NCBI RefSeq assembly: GCF_902826555.1
Contig: NZ_CADEFI010000029.1
Location: forward strand, 8,550-42,974
DNA from: an uncultured Hyphomicrobium sp.
GTDB lineage: Bacteria > Pseudomonadota > Alphaproteobacteria > Rhizobiales > Hyphomicrobiaceae
DNA length: 34,425 nt
Reading direction: 5' to 3'
The notes beneath the pieces were generated by a model that did no database searches, was not told the DNA's origin, and was given only the letters and a program-made list of their open reading frames with translations. Made by a program: the position numbers and the translations under genes. Position 1 is the first letter of the stretch; each line of letters starts with the position of its first letter. This document shows positions 8,794 to 16,074 of this stretch, piece by piece.

Positions 8794-8892
8794 CCAACGA
8801 GGCCTTCGCATTTTTCCGGGATGCGAGCTATAAGCCGCGCATGAGAAAGGCCGCCGCGGCATAGCGGCGCCGAGCACGAGGACAGCCACGGT

Positions 8893-9243
8893 ATGCGCGA
8901 CGAAACGAGACGGCGGCTTGAGCGTCAGCTCTGGTGGCAGCGGGCGAAATGGGCAGGCGCCGGCGTCGCCGCATTGGCCGTCGTGGGCTTGGGCTTCTGG
9001 GCGACGGGCCTCGACGCCACGGTCGAGACGCATCACGTGCAGGGCGTTGTCGCGGCCATTGGCCCTCTCGTCGGCAAGTCGACCAAGGCCATCGAGGAAG
9101 GCCTCGCCGTTGACGTGAAGCTCGACGACGGCCGCACCGTCCACGTCATGGTGCTGAAGACCACCGATCCCCACGTCGGCGACCACGTCCAGGTGGCCGA
9201 GCATGTGCACGGCACCGGCCGCGTCACCTACTCCTGGAAATAG
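8893..9243 (+). CDS. Single-pass membrane protein with C-terminal beta domain, paralogue B
   Basis: A 116-residue protein of unknown function that resembles the preceding gene from end to end. The N-terminus MRDETRRRLERQ matches MREETRKRLNRL; one transmembrane helix lies near residues 20-38. The C-terminus VKLDDG...DPHVGDHVQVAE...GRVTYSW parallels the LDNDG...LPKVGDRVTL...GYTTYQW of paralogue A. GAGGAC lies about 13 bases before the ATG. The conserved organisation argues that both are real genes from a tandem duplication followed by strong divergence. Confidence 0.75.
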   Translation: MRDETRRRLERQLWWQRAKWAGAGVAALAVVGLGFWATGLDATVETHHVQGVVAAIGPLVGKSTKAIEEGLAVDVKLDDGRTVHVMVLKTTDPHVGDHVQVAEHVHGTGRVTYSWK

Positions 9244-9267
9244 TGCTGCAGGCCCGAATGGCCCGCG

Positions 9268-9295
9268 TTGACTGGGAAAGGCCCGCCGCTATAGT
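9268..9295 (+). promoter_or_regulatory. Sigma-70 type promoter of tRNA-Leu
   Basis: TTGACT (9268-9273) and TATAGT (9290-9295) are separated by 16 bases, close to the vegetative consensus. The predicted transcription start near 9302 would leave about 20 bases before the tRNA. Confidence 0.78.
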
Positions 9296-9322
9296 GCGCC
9301 CTCGTTCCCGCATGATCCCAAT

Positions 9323-9409
9323 GCCTCTGTGGCGGAATCGGTAGACGCGGCAGACTCAAAATCTGTTGTCAGCAATGACGTGCCCGTTCGAGTCGGGCCA
9401 GGGGCACCA
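9323..9409 (+). tRNA. tRNA-Leu (anticodon CAA)
   Basis: An 87-base class II tRNA. The acceptor stem pairs GCCTCTG (9323-9329) with CAGGGGC (9399-9405), followed by discriminator A and an encoded CCA (9407-9409). The anticodon stem GCAGA/TCTGT encloses the loop CTCAAAA, so the anticodon is CAA at 9357-9359, reading UUG. The long variable arm and the T loop GTTCGAGTC are as expected for leucine. Confidence 0.97.
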
Positions 9410-9493
9410 TAAATTACGGGGATAAGCGCCAACACCCGTTGAAGACTTATTTCGGCCACTCTCCCTCGCGCCTCGCGTGAGCTAACCCTCCAA

Positions 9494-9514
9494 GCATGAG
9501 GGAGGGTCTCATGC
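9494..9514 (+). promoter_or_regulatory. Hairpin presenting a Shine-Dalgarno sequence in its loop
   Basis: A perfect 7-base stem, GCATGAG (9494-9500) with CTCATGC (9508-9514), encloses the loop GGAGGGT. The loop is a strong ribosome binding site for the ATG at 9511, and that start codon lies inside the 3' arm of the stem. The arrangement could hide the start codon; a control role is inference. Confidence 0.5.
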
Positions 9515-9720
9515 GACAGTATTCCGAGCTCCGGGCCGCCATTGTCTTCCGGCGCGCGCGTCGCGCCATCGGCAAGGTCCCCGACTTGAGTCTCATGCAG
9601 GCAGAGCTGCAGCGTGCGGAAGAGGTCTTGTCGGCCGCCGAGCGCGATCTCTCGGAGCTGCTTGATGACCTCGCGAGCGAGGCCCACTTCGGCTCCAAGC
9701 CCGCGCCGCTCGTGGCTTAG
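9511..9720 (+). CDS. Small helical protein of unknown function
   Basis: A 69-residue soluble protein with no recognised family. It begins with a basic stretch (RRARRAIGKVP) and continues as one long helix rich in Leu, Glu and Ala (residues about 25-52), possibly a coiled coil. Start 9511 is preferred over the in-frame ATG at 9496 because GGAGGG lies 4-9 bases upstream of 9511. It stands alone between the tRNA and the AT-richer islet, so support is only the ribosome binding site and typical high-GC third positions. Confidence 0.55.
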   Translation: MRQYSELRAAIVFRRARRAIGKVPDLSLMQAELQRAEEVLSAAERDLSELLDDLASEAHFGSKPAPLVA

Positions 9721-9888
9721 CGAGCACGCCCCGGCTGCATGATAGGTCCAGCTTGAATGTGCGGCACCCGATGCCGTTGGCGGACGGCGTCGAATTGCGC
9801 GGGCGCCAGTGCGAGCAGCGCGCCGTGGAGCGCACCACCGTGATGTCGCTTCGGGCGTCGCGGAAGTGGGCGGATCTGTCGATCGCTG

Positions 9889-10875
9889 CTAGATCGCCGC
9901 TCTCAGCGCCGGAACTCGACGGGCGAAAAACACGATCGTCCCGGACAAGAGTGCCGTAAGGGCAAATGTCAGCGGGACATCGATGGCGGGATTGAGCGCG
10001 GAAGGAAGGTACCGCGTCCAAAACCAGCGCAAGAGCTCAAGTATGATCGGATGGATCAAGTAAACCCCAAGCGTCAGGGATGCGGTTGTCTGCAGGAAGG
10101 TTCGCGACCACAGAGGCACGTTTAAGCGAGCGAAAAGGATGAACACGGCGATCGCGGCCACGACAACCGTAGGGCTGAAGTAATTGTAGAAATACAAGCT
10201 CCAACGACCCTGGGTTCCTCCGCTGTAGGACACCGTAAATGCCGTTAGAATGGCCGTTAGACTGATCGCCGCGATAATGACGACAACCAGATGCCAACGA
10301 GGTCGACCGCTCCTTGCGGGCAGCAGCGCTCCGAGCGCGAAGTATCCGATGTAGTGAACAAAGTAGGTCAGGAAGTTTGGGTCGTACCCCTGCGCGGCGA
10401 TTGTGATGCCGGCAATTGCTGTGGCCGTCATCGAGAGCGCGACCGACAGGCGGCGCGGCAGCCGTTGAATTGCGGGCGAGAGGACAGGGGCCACGATGGA
10501 TAGATCGGAAATCGAAAATAGAAAATAAAGATGATAGTAGGGTTGGCCGTGGAATAAATCGCGCGCAATTGCGGGCGCGCTCAGCGGCTCATGATGGAAA
10601 GCTGCTCGCCACGCGAAATATATCGCACTCCAAATCAATATGAGCAGGGCGAATCGTTTTAGGCGCGCCGCAATAAATTGCCACGGGTTGTCGATCAGGC
10701 GGCGGTTCAAAAGCGCACCGCTCAGCATCACGAACACCGGGACACTCCAGCGGGTCGCAGAGTTCGCCAAATTGGCAAAATTCCAAGAGATTGGGTCGCA
10801 GTCGCCGTACAGATAGATTGTTCGCGCACTCGTGTGGAGCAGGATTACAGCCAAGCAGCAGCACACCCGCAGCAA
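9889..10875 (-). CDS. Acyltransferase-3 family membrane protein (start uncertain)
   Basis: An integral membrane protein with about ten hydrophobic helices, resembling the acyltransferase-3 family that O-acylates surface sugars and lipids. Family features are LLRVCCCLAVILLHTS at the N-terminus (with the His of helix 1), RWSVPVFVMLSGALL in the second span and GVYLIHPIILELL late in the protein. The substrate cannot be told. The only conventional start in this frame is a TTG at 10875, which begins mid-motif. The frame is open farther upstream (NLDLLRV), reaching into the preceding methyltransferase gene. An ATG at 10913 is in another frame. Either a rare start is used or a small indel is present near 10880-10905. 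Base composition is more AT-rich than neighbouring genes, suggesting transfer. Confidence 0.75.
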   Translation of the reverse strand: MLRVCCCLAVILLHTSARTIYLYGDCDPISWNFANLANSATRWSVPVFVMLSGALLNRRLIDNPWQFIAARLKRFALLILIWSAIYFAWRAAFHHEPLSAPAIARDLFHGQPYYHLYFLFSISDLSIVAPVLSPAIQRLPRRLSVALSMTATAIAGITIAAQGYDPNFLTYFVHYIGYFALGALLPARSGRPRWHLVVVIIAAISLTAILTAFTVSYSGGTQGRWSLYFYNYFSPTVVVAAIAVFILFARLNVPLWSRTFLQTTASLTLGVYLIHPIILELLRWFWTRYLPSALNPAIDVPLTFALTALLSGTIVFFARRVPALRAAI

Positions 10876-10931
10876 ATCGAGATTGGCGTCTCGAGGCGGA
10901 GAGGAAAGCGCATGGAGTGATTCTGACTCGT

Positions 10932-11969
10932 TCAGGTCGCCACTCCCCGCGTGGGCGTGTCTTTGGTGGCGGTAGCGCTTTCCAACGCCTCACGGTCGAA
11001 GCTGTCCAAGTCTTCGATGAACACGACGCACCGGAGGTAGTGCGCCTCCGCGGGGTGGCGAGAATTCTTCTCGATATGGATCGCTTTAGGAACGAAATAT
11101 TTCTCGAGTGTCGTTCGCAGGGATCGCTGCGAATAGAACTCGACGTGATCGATCGCTGGGACGCCAAGCCGTCTGGCGATATGCGCGTCCTGCCACCGGC
11201 GGGGAAGCCAACTGACGAAGCGAAGATTGAAGTGAGATTCCGGTTTGATCGTCCAGCGGTATGGCACGGTCAAATACAAGGCAAAGGGAAATGACCTGAT
11301 CTGAAGGATGTTGCTAAAGAAGCCCGGAATATTCTTTATGTGCTCCAGAACGCCCTCCATCGATATGAAGGCCACGTCATACCGATTGAGCGGCAGCGGC
11401 CAGCCGTCGCAAATATCCGCGCAATAAAGCCGTGGCGAGGAAATGCCGTGCTCTCGCAGGTGTTTGTCTGCAATGACCAAATAATGTGGAGACAAGTCGA
11501 GGCCCACGACATTGTCACCGAAATAGCTCAAGGACGAAGCAGCAAGACCGAAGCCGAGGCCGCAGCCGATATCGATATGGCAGCGATCCCTCGAGGGAAA
11601 TGGCTTGCCCATTTTCGCAAGCATCAGACTGGCGTCTGCGATGCACTCGTTGACCGAGGAAACGGATCGGCGAGTAATGAGATGCTTTTCTCGCGCGAGA
11701 TCGCATTTCAGCTCGGCGGATCTGATTTCGAAGAAGCGGTCGATGCCTTCCCTGAGCGTTGACGCGTGTTCGTCGATATCGCGTGCGATATCGAGAGCGT
11801 GCGGTAGCGGATACCAGGGATCGGCAGTGCTCTTGCGAGGAATGTCACTAGGGGAGAAGCACAGCGGTATTCTACCAATGCGCTCCATATTGTGGCCCGA
11901 CGGGCAACTGTTTGTAACACCCCAATCAAACGTAGCCCTGCACGTAGGGCAGGAAATTGGTTGACGCAT
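10932..11969 (-). CDS. Class I SAM-dependent methyltransferase with N-terminal zinc ribbon
   Basis: A 345-residue protein. The first ~35 residues carry Cys7, Cys10, Cys22 and His26 (CPTC...CPSGH), a spacing close to the zinc ribbon at the start of RlmA-type methyltransferases. The SAM-binding motif DIGCGLGFGLAA follows mid-protein, with VVGLDLSP as the acidic end of strand 2 and a later SMEGVLEHI. The rest does not look like RlmA, so the substrate is open; the adjacent acyltransferase suggests a glycan or lipid. The start at 11969 places the ribbon at the N-terminus; an ATG at 12011 in the same frame would add 14 hydrophobic residues. The stop at 10932 lies close to the presumed start of the acyltransferase gene, so the two are likely an operon. 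Composition is AT-richer than the flanks. Confidence 0.8.
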   Translation of the reverse strand: MRQPISCPTCRATFDWGVTNSCPSGHNMERIGRIPLCFSPSDIPRKSTADPWYPLPHALDIARDIDEHASTLREGIDRFFEIRSAELKCDLAREKHLITRRSVSSVNECIADASLMLAKMGKPFPSRDRCHIDIGCGLGFGLAASSLSYFGDNVVGLDLSPHYLVIADKHLREHGISSPRLYCADICDGWPLPLNRYDVAFISMEGVLEHIKNIPGFFSNILQIRSFPFALYLTVPYRWTIKPESHFNLRFVSWLPRRWQDAHIARRLGVPAIDHVEFYSQRSLRTTLEKYFVPKAIHIEKNSRHPAEAHYLRCVVFIEDLDSFDREALESATATKDTPTRGVAT

Positions 11970-12166
11970 TGCCAGCACGCAAATTGATAAAAGAGCACAG
12001 ATAAATCGCACATTTGGTCAGATGCAACAACAAGGATTCTGTAGCGCAATTGTTTGTTTTTTCGACTCTTCTGAGCTATGGCGATCGGAAACGCTTGGGT
12101 CCGCAACCGCCGCGGGATAGGTCGTAGTACCCCGCTGTCCAAGCCGCGCAAGAAGGACGAGCCCGC

Positions 12167-13213
12167 ATGTCGATCCGCCCGGGGCCGCGCAATCTCCTGA
12201 CCGACGTGGACGGGCTCGCCGTCGGTAACGCGGGCTCTCTCGCCGTGCGCAGCGGCGTCACCGTGGTCCTGCCCGAGACGCGCGCCGTCGCCGCCTGCGA
12301 CGTGCGCGGCGGTGCGCCTGGCACGCGCGAGACGGACGCGCTCGATCCTGCAACGCTCGTCGAGGCCGTTGATGCCATCGTGCTCTCGGGCGGCTCGACC
12401 TATGGCCTCGAGGCCATGTCGGGCGCCGTCGCCTGGCTCGGCGCACGCGGACGCGGCTTCAAGCTCGGCGAGACGCCCCGCGTGTCCCCGGTCGTTCCCG
12501 GCGCCATCCTGTTCGATCTCGCCAACGGCGGCGACAAGGCGTGGGGCGAGGCACCGCCCTATCGCGCGTGGGGCCGGGCCGCGTGCGATGAGGCGACGCA
12601 GAATTTCGAGATCGGCAACGCGGGCGCAGGCATCGGCGCCCTCGCCGGCAACCTCAAGGGCGGCCTCGGCTCCGCCAGCGCCATCGACGGGCCGCTTCAG
12701 ATCGGCGCCCTCATCGCCGTCAACGCCTTCGGCTCGCCCCTGATTCCAGGCACCGGCCATTTCTGGGCAGCGCCCTACGAGGTGGGCGAGGAGTTCGGCG
12801 CCCGCGGATGGCCGCCCGGCCGTCCGGCGATCTCCGTCGCCGACCCGCTTCGCGGCAGCCGCGCCGAGCTGACGCCGCTCGCGCCCGGCGGCAACACCAC
12901 CATCGGCGTCGTTGCCACCAATGCCGCCCTCACGCAGGCTGAGGCGCAACGCATCGCCATCATGGCTCAGGACGGGCTTGCGCGCGCGCTCCGTCCGGTC
13001 CATTCGCATGTGGACGGCGACGCCCTTTTCGTGCTTTCGACCGGGTTGATTGAGCTGCCTGCCGCCGAGCGCTTGGTGCATCTGATGCGGATCGGCGCCA
13101 TCGCGGCCGACTGCGTGGCGCGTGCCGCGGCCCGAGGTGTGTACGCGGCGGGCGATCTCGGCGATGCCGTGTGTTACAGATCCAGGTATCCGTCCGAACG
13201 AGATAAATCGTGA
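12167..13213 (+). CDS. P1 (S58) family N-terminal-nucleophile peptidase
   Basis: A 348-residue protein of the DmpA/NylC-type P1 family, amidases and aminopeptidases that mature by autocleavage. Family stretches are LTDVDGLAVGN at the start, AIVLSGGSTYGLEA, FEIGNAGAGIGA and GGNTTIGVVATNA. The last contains Asn243-Thr244, the likely self-cleavage point, with Thr244 as nucleophile as in NylC, where DmpA has Gly-Ser. Cleavage would give chains of about 243 and 105 residues. The natural substrate is unknown. AAGGACGAG lies about 6 bases before the ATG. The last four bases overlap the next gene's GTG start, so translation is probably coupled. Confidence 0.88.
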   Translation: MSIRPGPRNLLTDVDGLAVGNAGSLAVRSGVTVVLPETRAVAACDVRGGAPGTRETDALDPATLVEAVDAIVLSGGSTYGLEAMSGAVAWLGARGRGFKLGETPRVSPVVPGAILFDLANGGDKAWGEAPPYRAWGRAACDEATQNFEIGNAGAGIGALAGNLKGGLGSASAIDGPLQIGALIAVNAFGSPLIPGTGHFWAAPYEVGEEFGARGWPPGRPAISVADPLRGSRAELTPLAPGGNTTIGVVATNAALTQAEAQRIAIMAQDGLARALRPVHSHVDGDALFVLSTGLIELPAAERLVHLMRIGAIAADCVARAAARGVYAAGDLGDAVCYRSRYPSERDKS

Positions 13214-13773
13214 GCAGACGAGCAAAGCGGTCAGAGACATCTCCAGGGGCATCGAAGCGTCGGCGCCGGGCCGTGGTCGAGCGGCCGGCTCGCGACGGCA
13301 TCGACGATTCCGCGGTCTGGGCCGCCGAGGGCGAGGAGAAGCCTTTCTGGGAGACGAAGAAGCTCTCGGAAATGTCACCCGCCGAATGGGATTCGCTCTG
13401 CGACGGCTGCGGCCAGTGCTGCTTGAACAAGATCGAGGACGAGGACACGGGCAAGATCTTCCTCACCCGCCTCTCCTGCAGTCTCCTCGATCTCGGCTCC
13501 TGCCGGTGCAAGGACTACGAGAACCGCTTCGCGCTGATGCCCGATTGCCTCTCCGTCGACATCAAGGCCGTGAAGAAGCTCACGTGGCTGCCCGAGAGCT
13601 GTGCCTACCGTCGCGTGAACGAGGGCCGCGGCCTGGCCTGGTGGCACCCGCTCGTCTCCGGCGATCCGGAAACGGTGCATCAGGCCGGCGTCTCGGTGCG
13701 CGGCTGGGCGCGCAGCGAGAAGGGCGTCCCCGAGCACGAGATCGCCCGCTACATCATCGGCGAAGCGGGCTGA
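13210..13773 (+). CDS. YcgN-like cysteine cluster protein (UPF0260)
   Basis: A 187-residue member of the YcgN/UPF0260 family. The family mark is the Cys cluster LCDGCGQCCLNK near residues 63-74, then further Cys in LSCSLLDLGSCRCKDY and LPESCAYR, suggesting a metal or iron-sulfur site; the activity is unknown. Conserved WWHPLVSGD and a C-terminal helix are also present. The GTG start at 13210 overlaps the previous stop by GTGA and adds about 45 basic, low-complexity residues before PFWETKKLSEMSP, where most relatives begin. The extension could be real or the start could be internal. Confidence 0.88.
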   Translation: MSRRAKRSETSPGASKRRRRAVVERPARDGIDDSAVWAAEGEEKPFWETKKLSEMSPAEWDSLCDGCGQCCLNKIEDEDTGKIFLTRLSCSLLDLGSCRCKDYENRFALMPDCLSVDIKAVKKLTWLPESCAYRRVNEGRGLAWWHPLVSGDPETVHQAGVSVRGWARSEKGVPEHEIARYIIGEAG

Positions 13774-13856
13774 GCGCTTGGAACCCTTGTCCGCTTCGCG
13801 CGTTGTTGATTGAGACGGGCGCCGGAAACGGCGAACGTCAGGCGCCGAGAGGTGCT

Positions 13857-13902
13857 GCCCCGTCCCGGAGCCGCAAGGCTCCCCGGCGGGGTTTCTCTTT
13901 TT
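13857..13902 (+). terminator. Intrinsic terminator downstream of the YcgN-like gene
   Basis: A two-part stem: outer CCCCG (13858-13862) with CGGGG (13887-13891), inner GGAGCC (13867-13872) with GGCTCC (13877-13882) around a GCAA tetraloop. It is followed by TTTCTCTTTTT (13892-13902). It reads on the plus strand and separates this operon from convergent msrB. Confidence 0.75.
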
Positions 13903-13941
13903 GGGCATCCGGAATGCGAAACGAGCCGATATCCGAAGGCC

Positions 13942-14337
13942 CTATTCCGCTTTGTGGTTGAGGCACACCGAGTTGATGCAATAGCGCTTGCCGGTGCCGG
14001 TCGGTCCGTCGTCAAAGACGTGTCCCAGATGCGACCCGCAGTTGGCACAGCGCACTTCCGTCCGCACCATGCCGTGCGTGCGGTCGCTGAGATACTCGAT
14101 CGCGCCGGGCAGCGCCTGGTCGAAGGATGGCCAGCCCGTCCCCGAGTCGAACTTCGTATCCGACGAGAACAGCTGCGTGCCGCATGCCGCGCACGTGAAC
14201 TTGCCGTCGCCGTGCGTGTTGAGATGCTCGCCCGTGAACGGACGCTCCGTGCCGCCCTCGCGCAACACCCGATACTGCTCGGGTGAGAGCTTCTGGCGCC
14301 AGTAGGTCTCGTCGTGGGTCTCGTGCGTCTTGGTCAT
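13942..14337 (-). CDS. msrB: Peptide-methionine (R)-S-oxide reductase MsrB
   Basis: A 131-residue cytosolic repair enzyme that reduces the R-epimer of methionine sulfoxide in proteins. It has the two zinc pairs CAAC (Cys49, Cys52) and CANC (Cys97, Cys100), the substrate-site stretch DSGTGWPSF, GHVFDDGP and the catalytic Cys120 in RYCINS. An additional Cys125 follows (SVCLNH) where relatives usually have Ser. The ATG overlaps the msrQ stop by four bases (ATGA), so the gene is translated with msrPQ. Confidence 0.95.
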   Translation of the reverse strand: MTKTHETHDETYWRQKLSPEQYRVLREGGTERPFTGEHLNTHGDGKFTCAACGTQLFSSDTKFDSGTGWPSFDQALPGAIEYLSDRTHGMVRTEVRCANCGSHLGHVFDDGPTGTGKRYCINSVCLNHKAE

Positions 14338-15005
14338 GGGGACATCCTCACTTTTTCTTTTCTGTTTGCTGCCGGCTTGCGGTTTCGCTCCACGAGCCGA
14401 AAGAGAAGCAGGGCGGCGACGATCGCCGCATAAACGAAAGGTTCAGCCGGCCACGCCTTGACCAGCATGATGAAGTGGAGCGCTGCCGCCGCCGCGGCGA
14501 GGTAAACCCACCGATGCAGCTTCTGCCACGCCGCGCCGCCGAGCCGCTTGATCATGGTCGTATTCGACGTCGCCGCCAGCGGGATCAGGATCAGGAAGCT
14601 CAGAAGCCCGACCGTAATATAGGGACGCTTGACGATATCCTTCCAGATCAGTGCGGCATCGAGCTGCTGATCCAGCCAGACATAAACCGTCACGTGGAAC
14701 AGCGCATAGAAAAACGCCAGCAGCCCCACGGTGCGCCGGTAGCGGACCAGGTTCGGCCCGCCGAGCTTCCGGAGCGGCGTAATGGCGAGCCCGATGACCA
14801 GGAACTTCAACGCCCACAGCCCGAGTGACCGTTCCAGAACCTTGAGCGGATCGGCCCCGAGCTGGTCCGAGACGGCGAGGGTGAAGGTCCAGGCCGCGGG
14901 CACGAGGCCGAGCGCGTAGAGCCCGTAGCTTCCCGGTCCCAGCCACCGAGGCCAGGTCACGCTGAGCGTGCGGGCGGGTCGCGCCGATGCGGCAGGAGTC
15001 GTCAT
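14334..15005 (-). CDS. msrQ: MsrQ, heme-binding membrane subunit of the MsrPQ system
   Basis: A 223-residue inner-membrane cytochrome of the ferric-reductase-like superfamily that passes electrons to periplasmic MsrP. About six membrane spans are visible. Candidate heme-ligand histidines are His104 (ALFHVTVYVW), His164 (QKLHRWVYLA) and His177 (ALHFIML), as in the family. The start ATG at 15005 lies one base after the msrP stop; the longer upstream frame is msrP in another phase. The stop overlaps the msrB start. Confidence 0.94.
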   Translation of the reverse strand: MTTPAASARPARTLSVTWPRWLGPGSYGLYALGLVPAAWTFTLAVSDQLGADPLKVLERSLGLWALKFLVIGLAITPLRKLGGPNLVRYRRTVGLLAFFYALFHVTVYVWLDQQLDAALIWKDIVKRPYITVGLLSFLILIPLAATSNTTMIKRLGGAAWQKLHRWVYLAAAAAALHFIMLVKAWPAEPFVYAAIVAALLLFRLVERNRKPAANRKEKVRMSP

Positions 15006-15006
15006 G

Positions 15007-15972
15007 TCAGTAGTTGGCACGGAGATCCATCCCGGAATAGAGGTGCGCCACCTGCTCGCCATAGCCGTTGAACATCAGCGTCGGACGGCGCTTGGCGAAC
15101 AAGCCGCTGCCCTCGCCGATGCGCCGCTCCGTCGCTTGGCTCCAGCGCGGGTGATCGACCTCCGGGTTCACGTTCGAATAGAACCCGTACTCGTCGTCGG
15201 CCAGCGCCTTCCACGTCGTCGGCGGCTGCGTCTCGACCAGCGAGATGCGCACGATCGACTTGATGCTCTTGAAGCCGTACTTCCACGGCACCACGAGCCT
15301 CAGCGGCGCGCCGTTCTGGTTGGGCAGCGTCTCGCCGTACATGCCGGTGGCGAGGATCGTCAGCGGATGCATGGCCTCGTCGAGGCGAAGTCCCTCGACG
15401 TAGGGCCACGGCAGCGGCTGGAACAGCCCACGCTGTCCCGGCATCTCCTCGGGCCGCACCAGCGTCTCGAACGCCACGTACTTCGCGCTCCCGAGCGGTT
15501 CGACGCGCTTGATCAGATCTGCCAGCGGAAAGCCGATCCAGGGGATCACCATCGACCACCCCTCGACGCACCGCAGGCGATAGATCCGCTCCTCGAGCAT
15601 CACCGGCTTGAGAATGTCCTCGAGCGTCATCGTCGCCGGCTTGCGCACCAGCCCGTCGATCTTGACCGACCACGGCGACGGCTTGAGCGATCCCGCCTTG
15701 GCGGCCGGATCCGCCTTGTCGGTGCCGAACTCGTAGAAGTTGTTGTAGCTGGTCGCGTCCTCGCGCCGGGTCGGCGTCTCGTCGGTCGAGAACGCGCTCT
15801 TCTGGGCTGCGACCGGCGCTGCCCGCGCCGTGCGTAGAGGCAGCATGGCCGAGACACCTATGCCGACGGCGCCGGCCAGGATGTCGCGCCGCCTGAGGTA
15901 AACGCTGTGCGGCGTGATGTCCGAGCTCGCGATGTCGGGACGATTGCGGATAAGCACGGGGATTGGCCTCAT
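15007..15972 (-). CDS. msrP: MsrP, periplasmic methionine-sulfoxide reductase catalytic subunit (molybdopterin)
   Basis: A 321-residue molybdoenzyme that repairs oxidised methionine in periplasmic proteins. The N-terminus has a twin-arginine signal: RRRDILAG followed by a hydrophobic stretch ending in ARAAP near residue 53. The core closely follows E. coli MsrP (YedY): [23 protein letters not shown] with molybdenum ligand Cys135, [36 protein letters not shown] and [12 protein letters not shown]. The start at 15972 gives the expected length and places the Tat motif near residue 27; the frame is open upstream but that is antisense to the DUF2779 gene. First gene of msrP-msrQ-msrB. Confidence 0.96.
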   Translation of the reverse strand: MRPIPVLIRNRPDIASSDITPHSVYLRRRDILAGAVGIGVSAMLPLRTARAAPVAAQKSAFSTDETPTRREDATSYNNFYEFGTDKADPAAKAGSLKPSPWSVKIDGLVRKPATMTLEDILKPVMLEERIYRLRCVEGWSMVIPWIGFPLADLIKRVEPLGSAKYVAFETLVRPEEMPGQRGLFQPLPWPYVEGLRLDEAMHPLTILATGMYGETLPNQNGAPLRLVVPWKYGFKSIKSIVRISLVETQPPTTWKALADDEYGFYSNVNPEVDHPRWSQATERRIGEGSGLFAKRRPTLMFNGYGEQVAHLYSGMDLRANY

Positions 15973-16074
15973 TCTGCGTTTGGCTGAGCTTACAGCCTTT
16001 TGTACGGTTGGGCCGCGGTTAGGTTTCACTTGGGGATTGCGGCCCGGGAGGGCCAGCTCAGCGGGAGGGGCGGA

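Noticed and set aside
9289-9687. 132-codon minus frame containing GAPGPTRTG
   Set aside because: It is translated across the antisense of tRNA-Leu, a well-known source of false proteins.
9323-12166. Genomic island integrated at tRNA-Leu
   Set aside because: No second copy of the tRNA 3' end and no integrase gene were found in the window; only composition suggests transfer.
11708-13378. 556-codon minus frame
   Set aside because: Antisense of the P1 peptidase and YcgN-like genes, both of which have clear family motifs.
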